Assembly: GCA_029561355.1 (NCBI GenBank)
Contig: JAKQJD010000411.1
Span: 1-37,346, forward strand
Reading direction: 5' to 3'
From: Bacteroidota bacterium
Lineage (GTDB): Bacteria; Bacteroidota; Bacteroidia; Chitinophagales; Saprospiraceae
Length of the DNA stretch: 37,346 bases
Every line of letters starts with the position of its first letter. Positions within the stretch are counted from its first letter, which is position 1. The notes beneath the pieces are model-generated. The model was not told the origin of the DNA and did no database searches. It saw nothing but the letters and a program-made list of their open reading frames with translations. This document shows positions 18,980 through 24,859 of this stretch, one piece after another. Position numbers and translations under genes: made by a program.

Positions 18980-19120
18980 CAATCACAGCAGGAACAAATT
19001 TTTAGCCGCATGGAGAAAGCAAGAAAAGCGTGGGAGGATATGATAGGAATAAGTTTCCTGAGCGCGGATTTTAAATTGCGGTATCGGGGTTTGTTGAGGG
19101 AGCGGTTCGGGAGGTTTTGA
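18980..19120 (+). pseudogene. hipA 3'-end remnant
   Basis: The open frame ending TGA at 19118-19120 reads QSQQEQIFSR then MEKARKAWEDMIGISFLSAD and ends LRYRGLLRERFGRF. This matches the C-terminal tail typical of HipA kinases in Bacteroidota (W..LI..SFLS...K..Y..L...R..R). No kinase core is present upstream: the frame decays within about 20 codons into the operator region. I infer an internal deletion that left the promoter/operators fused to the last ~45 codons of hipA. The short ORF could still be translated but would have no kinase activity. The assignment rests on the short tail motif alone. Confidence 0.6.
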
Positions 19121-19240
19121 TTTTCAACTTAGTTTCCAATACAAAAAGTGATTTGTATTGATTGTCAATGAGTTATGAAAATTGGGTACAAATGGGATAC
19201 AGATTTAACAAAACAGTGGATTTGGAGAGCAAAAATCCAT

Positions 19241-19864
19241 TCAAACCCAGGTATATGGACGCGTTAAAACAAAGCCATTCGGTTTCGTTACGTTATCCGG
19301 CAATTGACTTTCACGAAGTTTCTTCTTTCCGATAAGGCCGCTAAAATGTACTACGCTTTCAAGTTGAATTGAGTGCCTGTTGGGAGGAAAATAAAGACCA
19401 ACCCTTTTTTGAGGTGAAAGCCCTTTTATGGCCTCAATTGGTGGTATCAAATCGGTGTCACCTGAAATCAGAATGGCAACATCAAATTTGTCGGTAAACG
19501 CATCCATGAGCATTTGGGTTGCTATGTTCACATCCGTCATTTTTTCCTTCGGGGAAGGCCAATTGCTACCACATCCTCTGCAATTTATAATGTTTGATTG
19601 GTACCTGCCATAATAGAAAAGGCAACCTGTTGACGATTTCAAAGCGTCCAAATAAGTACGTTGCCTTTTTTCTTTGTCAGGCTGATTCGTTACCATTGAA
19701 GTGAAATATTTGGTTGCTACCAAACTCTGCCCTGGTATCAATAGAGAATTGGAAAGCGCTTCGACATCCAACCAAAGGTACTTATTGTTGTATTGGGCTT
19801 TCATGCCAAAATACAGATTAAAACCGTCTATATATGTAATAACTCGTTGCATGGATGAATTCAC
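19241..19864 (-). CDS. NYN-domain (LabA/DUF88-type) putative nuclease
   Basis: NYN domains are PIN-like, metal-dependent RNases. Seen in the 207-aa protein: YIDGFNLYFG at 11-20 (Asp13), KMTDVNIATQML at 108-119 (Asp111), and VAILISGDTDLIPPI around 129-143 (Asp136 and Asp138); these are the acidic residues expected in the active site. A CRGC pair (Cys95, Cys98) in the middle is unusual and might bind zinc. LabA-like NYN proteins occur in bacterial defence and RNA-processing contexts; here the neighbours are a hipA scar and an hsdS fragment, so a defence-related role is possible but not shown. The start could also be Met5. The gene is AT-richer than the core genes. A weak hairpin (19217-19239) lies just past its stop. 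Confidence 0.85.
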   Translation of the reverse strand: MNSSMQRVITYIDGFNLYFGMKAQYNNKYLWLDVEALSNSLLIPGQSLVATKYFTSMVTNQPDKEKRQRTYLDALKSSTGCLFYYGRYQSNIINCRGCGSNWPSPKEKMTDVNIATQMLMDAFTDKFDVAILISGDTDLIPPIEAIKGLSPQKRVGLYFPPNRHSIQLESVVHFSGLIGKKKLRESQLPDNVTKPNGFVLTRPYTWV

Positions 19865-19992
19865 TTAAAAAGGATGATTGGGATTTTGATCAGATTTCTG
19901 TTGAAATTCTTGGTGAAATTTTGGCGGTGGTTTCGATGCGGTTTTTACAGCCGTTTTAAGCCCTCCAAAAAAGTGACGATTTTTAAATTAAT

Positions 19993-20023
19993 TTTGATGA
20001 AGATAAAAATTGCATTACCTTTG
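19993..20023 (+). promoter_or_regulatory. Strong Bacteroidota promoter of candidate small RNA
   Basis: TTTG (19993-19996), exactly 19 bases, then TACCTTTG (20016-20023): a perfect match to the TTTG-N19-TAnnTTTG promoter consensus of Bacteroidota. The expected transcription start is near 20030. No credible coding frame follows on this strand before the terminator, which is why I link it to a small RNA. Confidence 0.7.
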
Positions 20024-20029
20024 CCCTAC

Positions 20030-20089
20030 CAAAACAGCACTGGGGGTAGTCCCCCCAGCCGTTCGCCCCGAAAGGGGCGATTCTTTTTT
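20030..20089 (+). ncRNA. Candidate small structured RNA
   Basis: From the predicted start near 20030 the transcript would fold two stable hairpins: CTGGGGG / CCCCCAG (20040-20046 with 20052-20058, 5-base loop) and CGCCCC-GAAA-GGGGCG (20064-20079, a GNRA tetraloop). A T-run follows at 20081-20089. Short length, consensus promoter, no ORF and an intrinsic terminator together suggest an independent sRNA of about 60 nt, or about 115 nt if transcription reads on to the second terminator at 20106-20145. I do not recognise the family; it is not a tRNA. No plus-strand gene follows, so it is not an obvious leader. Confidence 0.55.
20064..20089 (+). terminator. Intrinsic terminator of candidate sRNA
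   Basis: GC stem of 6 bp closed by a GAAA tetraloop at 20064-20079 and followed by ATTCTTTTTT. Canonical Rho-independent shape on the plus strand. Confidence 0.75.
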
Positions 20090-20105
20090 GGGTTGGATTT
20101 ATTGC

Positions 20106-20145
20106 AAAAAGTCGAAAAGGGTACATATCACCTTTTCGACTTTTT
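20106..20145. terminator. Bidirectional intrinsic terminator
   Basis: Perfect 15-bp stem: AAAAAGTCGAAAAGG at 20106-20120 and its reverse complement at 20131-20145, with a 10-base loop. T-runs flank the GC part on both strands, so it can stop the plus-strand sRNA and minus-strand transcripts arriving from the hsdS fragment. Confidence 0.75.
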
Positions 20146-20202
20146 CTTTGTGTAAAGGTAGCCTTTACTGCTTATGCAAATTGTTGAAAAATTTCCACAA
20201 AA

Positions 20203-20211
20203 TGTGGATAA
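20203..20211. other. Perfect DnaA-box sequence
   Basis: TGTGGATAA at 20203-20211 is the exact reverse complement of the DnaA box TTATCCACA. Two looser relatives precede it (TGTTGAAAA at 20182-20190 and ATTTCCACA at 20191-20199), and the following 60 bases are AT-rich. A single perfect box can occur by chance; the tight cluster makes it worth noting. I see no other replication-origin hallmark. Confidence 0.35.
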
Positions 20212-20302
20212 CATTTGCAATTAATTGATTATCAGGCGTTACTTCATTTGGGGCATTGGCAAAAAATAAACATTTTTCATTGTTTTTGAAACATTTTTGC
20301 CC

Positions 20303-21085
20303 TTACCACTCCCCCCGAAACGCCTGCTCCAACACCCCCGGAAACAACCCCTCCAATGCCGACAACTGCCCCGCCTGTGCCGCTTTCAGGGCTTCCATTT
20401 TGGTTTGAAAGGCTTTGATTTCGGAAACGATGCGGCGTTGTTCGAAAAGGTCAGGCAATGGAATTTGAAAGTTTGAAATATTCCCCATGCTCAAATTTGC
20501 CCGCGCTGCGTCCACCTGTTTGTCAAACATATAACCTACACAAACAGGGCTATTGAAAAAGTGCAAAGCATATTCCAAATCAATTTTCGTTTGGTCGAGT
20601 CGGATTAAGCAAACCGCTTGGTTAATGTTTGCCACGTCATCCCGATCATAAATTGCAGTTCTACCGATGGATGCTCCAACAATATTCATAAGAATGTCAT
20701 CCCGGCGTAAAATGGATTTCTTTTCAATCTCATTGAAACGGGCTTCAACAAACTTTTTGGGTTCGAGCCGAATTTTATACTTCCTGACATTTTCACTGGT
20801 TATGAACAAAACGCCGTTGTTTTCAACGTAGTCAACCCCTTGCCAATTTGGAGAAGAACCCTTTGTAATCAAAAGAGCAATTTCTGAAACCCTTGCAATT
20901 GGATATTCAGAAAGGGCATTTTTGAATTTTTCCCCTATATAATCTCCTTCAACCCTTTCCACCTCCCGCACCTGCTCCCCTCTCAATGCACGCACCGCAT
21001 CTAATTTCCCTTTTAAAGTCGCCAACCGCCCGGCGATACGCTGTTGCTCGGATAGGGGCGGCAGGGGGATTTCGTAGGTCAACAC
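20303..21085 (-). pseudogene. hsdS: Half-length HsdS (type I restriction specificity subunit)
   Basis: HsdS normally has two target-recognition domains separated by conserved helices and is about 400 residues or longer. This frame (260 aa) starts inside the central conserved region (YEIPLPPLSEQQRIAGRL), then has one recognition domain (about residues 60-210, with WQGVDYVENNGVLFITSENV) and the second conserved helix region (PLPDLFEQRRIVSEIKAF, ending GVLEQAFRGEW). The first recognition domain is missing. Translation could restart at GTG 21085, preceded by GGAGGGG. No hsdM or hsdR is visible. It is probably a dead fragment, though half-size S subunits can dimerise in some systems. A dispersed repeat lies directly upstream, near the truncation point. 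Confidence 0.8.
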
Positions 21086-21136
21086 TTTTGCCCCTCCAGG
21101 TGTTCTCCTTCCTCCACTACCCGCCCCAAGCGCCGC

Positions 21137-21199
21137 GCGTGGTGTTTATTTCAACACCGCGCGCAAACGTATCCCACAATGCCGGCACTCGCCCTACCC
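21137..21199. repeat. Hairpin-bearing dispersed repeat, copy 2
   Basis: Same orientation and nearly identical to 1907-1969: hairpin arms at 21137-21146 and 21153-21162, then a conserved tail (GCGCAAACG, CACAATGCC, GCACTC). Differences over the first 54 bases lie at four positions. Here it abuts the truncated 5' end of hsdS, which suggests that the element, or recombination at it, removed the rest of that gene. Confidence 0.75.
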
Positions 21200-21204
21200 C
21201 CTGT

Positions 21205-21410
21205 TTACATCTTTTTTGAGAAGCGTTTAGGTCTTTTACCACATCGTTTAGGTCTTTTTGCGATCCGTTCCGGTTGTTTTGAGAAGTGTTTGGGTAGGTA
21301 TACCGAAACGTTTGGGTTGTATTGAGAAGTGTTTGGGTCCGGGAGTCAAATCTTTGGGTTCAGGACCCAAACACTTCTCAATACAACCGGAACGCTTCTC
21401 AAAACAACCC
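21205..21410. repeat. Nested palindromic block of TTGAGAAGTGTTTGGGT words
   Basis: Variants of TTGAGAAG(T/C)GTTT(G/A)GGT recur in direct orientation and then in reverse complement. Two nested inverted repeats are perfect: 21315-21340 with 21363-21388 (26 bp, 22-base loop) and 21272-21286 with 21395-21409 (15 bp). The whole block can fold into one long cruciform or hairpin. Open frames across it are repeat artefacts (recurring QPKRF-like peptides on both strands). Confidence 0.85.
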
Positions 21411-21424
21411 AAACGCTTCGTTAA

Positions 21425-21570
21425 ACGACCCAAACGGAACCTTCGGGAAGGGAAAAATATGGCTGGCGCACCCAAAAAGATCCTCAGACGACGGAAACCT
21501 TCGGAAAGGGAAAAATATGGTTGGTGCACCCAAAAGTATCCTGACACGACCCAAACGGACCTTGACAGAA
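21425..21570. repeat. Imperfect ~60-bp tandem repeat
   Basis: Three units beginning ACGAC at about 21425, 21488 and 21546. The first two share CCTTCGG(G)AA(A)GGG, AAAAATATGG and GCACCCAAAA blocks with a few substitutions; the third is cut short after CCAAACGG. The units contain the CCCAAACG word of the palindromic block next to it. It lies between the hsdS fragment and the protease gene and shows no sign of being coding. Confidence 0.7.
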
Positions 21571-21610
21571 CCGGGTCGGATGGTAGTAGAGTGAAATCCA
21601 GGCTCCCCCA

Positions 21611-22447
21611 TTAAGGAGTATTCCCCGAACCAACCGATGATCCCTTACCCCAAAAACCCTCTTTTTTGTACAAATAGAACCCGCCAATCGCCAGAATCAT
21701 GACCACGAGGTAAAATGCGAAATTCAGGTTTTCATATTCGGGTTCGTAGCCTTTTTCTACCAGGGTTTGCCATATGCCGGGCTCGTTTTTGAGTCCGGTT
21801 GCCCATTGTCCGAAATTCCATGCCGCATGAAGCCCAACCGGCAAGGCGATCCCTTTTGATTTCAAAGCGGCGATACCGAAAAGAATTGCCCCGATTCCCG
21901 CGCCTAAAAAAGCCTGCTTCAACGTGTAGCCGCCTGCCAGATGCTCCAGCGCAAAAATCAGGGCGATCATTGCCTGTGCTTTCCAGGGGCCGATGGCATA
22001 TGCAAGACTTCGCAGGGCATAACCACGAAACGCCAACTCTTCCCTCAAAGCCAGTATCAGGTACAAAAAAAGCGTCAGTAGAATGGAAACCCAGGAAGTT
22101 TGGGGCGCATACGTCCAGGTAACCTTACCGAAAGTGATTACCAGCAATGCGTGGGTGATCGCCAGAAACAGCCCGATCGCCAAACCGCCGGCAAACAGCG
22201 GGATCGTTTGCTTCCGGGGACGTACGCCGATATCGTTTAAGGTCAGTTTTTCCCAACGGGAAAACACTACGGTTAATCCAAAAACGCCTGTGGCGGCCAC
22301 AATTCCCAGAAGAATATCCGACCAGGGCTTGGGCAAATCCTTGGTAAGCGGCGCACATATGATCAGGATCAATGCGCAGCAGAGACAAAAAAGCAGCACC
22401 TTTAAAACACTGCTTTTCCAATTTACTGTTACCTGAGTTGTTATCAT
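21611..22447 (-). CDS. CPBP-family intramembrane metalloprotease
   Basis: CPBP (CAAX protease/Abi) proteins are multi-pass membrane glutamate/metal proteases; bacterial members act in prenyl-protein-like processing, bacteriocin self-immunity or unknown roles. Seen in about 279 aa: hydrophobic segments near 17-33, 46-64, 84-106, 120-135, 160-200 and 243-261, and the three family motifs REELAFRGY (Glu137, Glu138, Arg142), FALEH (His170) and HAAWN (His208, Asn212). All catalytic residues are present. The ATG at 22447 overlaps the stop of the upstream nucleotidyltransferase remnant (TGATG), so translation may be coupled; a GTG one codon earlier is an alternative. The last 30 residues are a basic Gly/Ser tail. 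Confidence 0.88.
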   Translation of the reverse strand: MITTQVTVNWKSSVLKVLLFCLCCALILIICAPLTKDLPKPWSDILLGIVAATGVFGLTVVFSRWEKLTLNDIGVRPRKQTIPLFAGGLAIGLFLAITHALLVITFGKVTWTYAPQTSWVSILLTLFLYLILALREELAFRGYALRSLAYAIGPWKAQAMIALIFALEHLAGGYTLKQAFLGAGIGAILFGIAALKSKGIALPVGLHAAWNFGQWATGLKNEPGIWQTLVEKGYEPEYENLNFAFYLVVMILAIGGFYLYKKEGFWGKGSSVGSGNTP

Positions 22448-22700
22448 CACACCTTCAAATTCTCCAGATCATCCAGATCTTTCGGACGTCCTGCCGATCG
22501 CTTCGCTTCCAGCAAATCCGAAAGATGCAGCGAACGGACGGACAAGTTTTCGCTGAATTCAAACCATTCCGAGCGTTCGAATGCAGCATTAAAATCAACG
22601 CCTTTCATCTGCGTTAAAATATCTATGCCAACCGGCGGGCGACCAAAAGTAAAAACGTCATAATGTTCTGAGGCAAGGAAACGCTCCGCTACAAGTCGTG
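22447..22700 (-). pseudogene. C-terminal remnant of a nucleotidyltransferase-like protein
   Basis: The frame reads ERFLASEHYDVFTFGRPPVG and IDILTQMKGVDFNAAFERSE, and ends KRSAGRPKDLDDLENLKV. In Bacteroidota this is the back half of DUF6036-like nucleotidyltransferase proteins, whose front half carries the GG..A..Y/ D.D active site. That half is missing: the frame joins the region directly after the stop of the small gene at 22689. Upstream in the same frame there is only shadow sequence opposite that gene. I infer a deletion of about 80-90 codons. Family naming is from memory. Confidence 0.6.
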
Positions 22701-22889
22701 TTGACGAATGGAAAACTGCATGCGATCCATCCTTTGCGGAACCGCAGTATCCAGGTTCCAGGCCGCACAAACAAGATACCATGCCGCTGCGAGGCGTTCG
22801 GCCGGCGATTTGCTTAGCCAATATGCGCGTTGATTTGCAGCAGATTCCACACTTTGAATGGTAAAAGCCTTGCGATCTAAACGATACAT
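22689..22889 (-). CDS. Small conserved protein (66 aa), partner of nucleotidyltransferase
   Basis: Reads MYRLDRKAFTIQSVESAANQ, then SPAERLAAAWYLVCAAWNL and ends MDRMQFSIRQHDL. From memory, short proteins with this ERL.AAWYL...A ... MDR..F..R pattern are commonly found just upstream of a nucleotidyltransferase-like gene in Bacteroidota, possibly as an antitoxin-like or regulatory pair. Its length appears normal and the stop falls at the usual position, so this gene may be intact although its partner is truncated. It lies 31 bases after mnmE runs out on the other side, on the same strand but upstream of mnmE's stop. Confidence 0.65.
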   Translation of the reverse strand: MYRLDRKAFTIQSVESAANQRAYWLSKSPAERLAAAWYLVCAAWNLDTAVPQRMDRMQFSIRQHDL

Positions 22890-22920
22890 ATGCGGATTTG
22901 ATTTGTAGCTAAATTACAAC

Positions 22921-24408
22921 TTACTTCCCGATACAGAACTTCCCAAAAATATTCCCCAGCAAATCCTCTACCCCGATCTCCCCGGTGATCTCCCCCAGGT
23001 ACGCCAGCGCATGCCTTATATCCTGCGCCACAAAATCGCCCGTCACATTGGATTCCAGGCCTTGCAGCACTTCTGCCAGCGCCCCGTCGGCTCTGCGCAG
23101 GGCGTCGTGGTGGCGGGCGTTGGTCACGATGGTATGGTCCGTGCCGAGTTCGCTGCCGACAGCCAGGTCGTACAACTTCTCTTTCAGGTACTCGATGTTC
23201 ATCTGGTTTTTCGCGGAAACGGCAATGAGCGATGAATGATGAATGATGAATGATGAATGGGGGGGTGTGAGTTGTGAGTGGTGAGTGGTGAGTGGGTCAG
23301 TGGAATCGGGCAGGAGGTATGGGTGGATGCCCGGCAGCGTCGGGTCTGCGAGCCATTCGGTTTGGAACAGGGGATTCCGGTCCATTTTATTGCACACCAC
23401 GAGCAGGTGTTCGGTGCCGTCGGGGGCGAGTTGGCGGAGGTCGTGGTGCACTTCGGCGAGGGTCATGCCGCCGGCTACGTCCCACACGTACACGAGGATG
23501 GCGGCCTGTCCGATTTTTTCCATGGTTTTGGCTACGCCGATGGCTTCAATGGTATCCTGCGCTTCGCGAATACCCGCCGTGTCGATGAGGCGGAATTGCA
23601 CGCCTTTAATGTTGAGCACCTCTTCGATGGTATCGCGGGTGGTACCGGGAATATCGCTCACGATGGCGCGCTCCTCATTGAGCAGGGCATTCAGCAGGGT
23701 GCTTTTCCCGGCATTGGGGCGGCCGGCGATGACCGTGCTGACGCCCGTTTTCAGGGCATTGCCGAGTGCGAACGACTGAATGAGCGGGCGCAGGTGTTCG
23801 CGGATTTTCAGTACCAGATTTTTCAGGTCGTCGCGGTCGGCAAATTCCACGTCTTCTTCGCCGAAGTCGAGTTCGAGTTCCACCAGGCTGGCGAAGTCGA
23901 TCAGTTCGGCGCGCAACTGCTGAATTTCCGTTCTGAAACCGCCGCGCAACTGCCGCAACGCCACCGTATGGCTCGCTTCGCTTTGGCTGGCGATCAGGTC
24001 GGCCACGGCTTCGGCCTGACTCAGGTCCATACGGCCGTTGAGGAACGCGCGCAGGGTGTACTCGCCAGGTTCGGCCAGGCGCGCGCCTTCGCGCAAACAC
24101 AACTGGATGATTTCCTGTTGAATGTACGGCGAACCGTGGCAACTGATCTCGGCCGTGGGCTGGCCGGTGTACGAGCGTTGTCCGTGAAAAATGGTGATCA
24201 GCACCTCGTCGAGCGTACGGCCCGATTCCGCTTCGATGCGGCCGAAATGCGCCGTGTGGCTGGGTTGCTCCGCCAGTTGTTTGCCTTTGAATATCCGGTC
24301 AGCGATGGCGATGGCTTCCGGGCCGGAAAGCCGGATGACGCCGATGGCGCCGATGCCCGGCGGGGTGGCGAGGGCGACGATGGTGTCGGAGATGTCTGGA
24401 ATACGCAT
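22921..24408 (-). CDS. mnmE: tRNA modification GTPase MnmE
   Basis: MnmE with MnmG installs the carboxymethylaminomethyl group on U34 of certain tRNAs. Seen: N-terminal folate-binding domain starting DTIVALATPPGIGAIGVIRL, GTPase motifs GRPNAGKS (229-236), TT at 256-257, DTAG (276-279), NKMD (340-343) and SAK (398-400), and the C-terminal FCIGK with catalytic Cys492. At 495 aa it is longer than usual because about 50 residues separate G4 and G5, including a His/Ser/Thr-rich stretch at 369-393 encoded by low-complexity DNA. All catalytic motifs remain, so the gene is probably functional. It is transcribed divergently from the thioredoxin-like gene. Confidence 0.97.
   Translation of the reverse strand: MRIPDISDTIVALATPPGIGAIGVIRLSGPEAIAIADRIFKGKQLAEQPSHTAHFGRIEAESGRTLDEVLITIFHGQRSYTGQPTAEISCHGSPYIQQEIIQLCLREGARLAEPGEYTLRAFLNGRMDLSQAEAVADLIASQSEASHTVALRQLRGGFRTEIQQLRAELIDFASLVELELDFGEEDVEFADRDDLKNLVLKIREHLRPLIQSFALGNALKTGVSTVIAGRPNAGKSTLLNALLNEERAIVSDIPGTTRDTIEEVLNIKGVQFRLIDTAGIREAQDTIEAIGVAKTMEKIGQAAILVYVWDVAGGMTLAEVHHDLRQLAPDGTEHLLVVCNKMDRNPLFQTEWLADPTLPGIHPYLLPDSTDPLTTHHSQLTPPHSSFIIHHSSLIAVSAKNQMNIEYLKEKLYDLAVGSELGTDHTIVTNARHHDALRRADGALAEVLQGLESNVTGDFVAQDIRHALAYLGEITGEIGVEDLLGNIFGKFCIGK
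23230..23304. repeat. Low-complexity insertion inside mnmE
   Basis: Tandem GATGAAT units (about four) followed by GTGAGTG units on the plus strand, in frame and encoding a run such as TTHHSQLTPPHSSFIIHH. The text resembles the word-like low-complexity DNA of the intergenic repeats, but lies between the G4 and G5 motifs of the GTPase. Confidence 0.85.
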
Positions 24409-24412
24409 GGCG

Positions 24413-24420
24413 CAAAGATC
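24413..24420 (-). promoter_or_regulatory. Probable -7 element of mnmE
   Basis: GATCTTTG on the minus strand, 4 bases upstream of the mnmE ATG, one mismatch from TAnnTTTG. It is preceded by AATTTAAATCAGC, the same text that precedes the thioredoxin gene's promoter on the other strand. A start this close would give a very short or absent leader. Confidence 0.4.
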
Positions 24421-24796
24421 GACCGCTGATTTAAATTATGTGATTATATCTCTTTGGTTTTGAGCGGCTCCGCCGCTCGTAGAGGAATGGAGACGCAGAT
24501 TTAGCGAATTGTGCGGATTAAAACGGATTTTTTGTGGCCTGTCGGCCACGATTTTTGATTTTCATGGATCAACATCCGCATTCGGCTGCCGGATACTGGA
24601 AATGTATGATCGAATTACAACTAACTGCTTCGTTGATAGAAGTGATCGGTTTAATCTACGCATCGCCGAAGGCGGAGAAAATCCGTAACAAATCTAAAGT
24701 GGCCGCAAGGCCACCAAAATCCGCGTAAATCCGCATTATCCGCGTAATCCGCGTTGCAATAATTCCTACGGTGGGCGGAGCCCCCACAAAACAATC

Positions 24797-24827
24797 CTTT
24801 AATTTTAAATCAGCAGTCCGATCTTTG
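24797..24827 (+). promoter_or_regulatory. Probable promoter of thioredoxin-like gene
   Basis: CTTT (24797-24800), 19 bases, GATCTTTG (24820-24827): one mismatch in each half of the Bacteroidota consensus. It is an inverted copy of the mnmE promoter sequence at 24413-24440. Confidence 0.45.
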
Positions 24828-24859
24828 CCGCCATTCTCATCATCACAAAAATCACAGTC

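Larger units (their letters stand above)
24409..24836. repeat. Large imperfect inverted duplication between mnmE and thioredoxin gene
   Basis: The two halves of this 428-base gap are imperfect reverse complements. Matching pairs from outside inward: the promoter text AATTTAAATCAGC..GTC.GATCTTTGC at each end; GGCTCCGCC hairpins (24467-24477 side against 24773-24795 side); CGTAG(A)GGAAT; GCGGATT...CGGATTTT next to GTGGCC..CGGCCAC (24511-24551) against the same in reverse (24691-24735). The tip is near 24600-24650. No gene is credible inside. The arms are rich in AATCCGC words. Confidence 0.8.

Noticed and set aside
18760..19005. 81-aa plus-strand open frame after the giant locus
   Set aside because: It overlaps the stop of the previous gene, runs through both operators, has no family-like sequence, and ends inside the hipA remnant in another frame.
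20030..20089. Riboswitch or attenuator
   Set aside because: No gene lies downstream on the same strand, so an independent small RNA is a better reading.
19874..20155. 93-aa plus-strand open frame with a basic, aromatic N-terminus
   Set aside because: It spans the sRNA promoter, the hairpins and both terminators; the peptide is an artefact of structured non-coding DNA.
21425..21570. Possible CRISPR array
   Set aside because: Only two and a half imperfect units of about 60 bases, no constant short repeat with variable spacers, and no cas genes.
21258..21614. 118-aa frame with recurring QPKRF-like peptides
   Set aside because: Equivalent frames exist on both strands because the DNA is repetitive; there is no start signal and no conserved protein.
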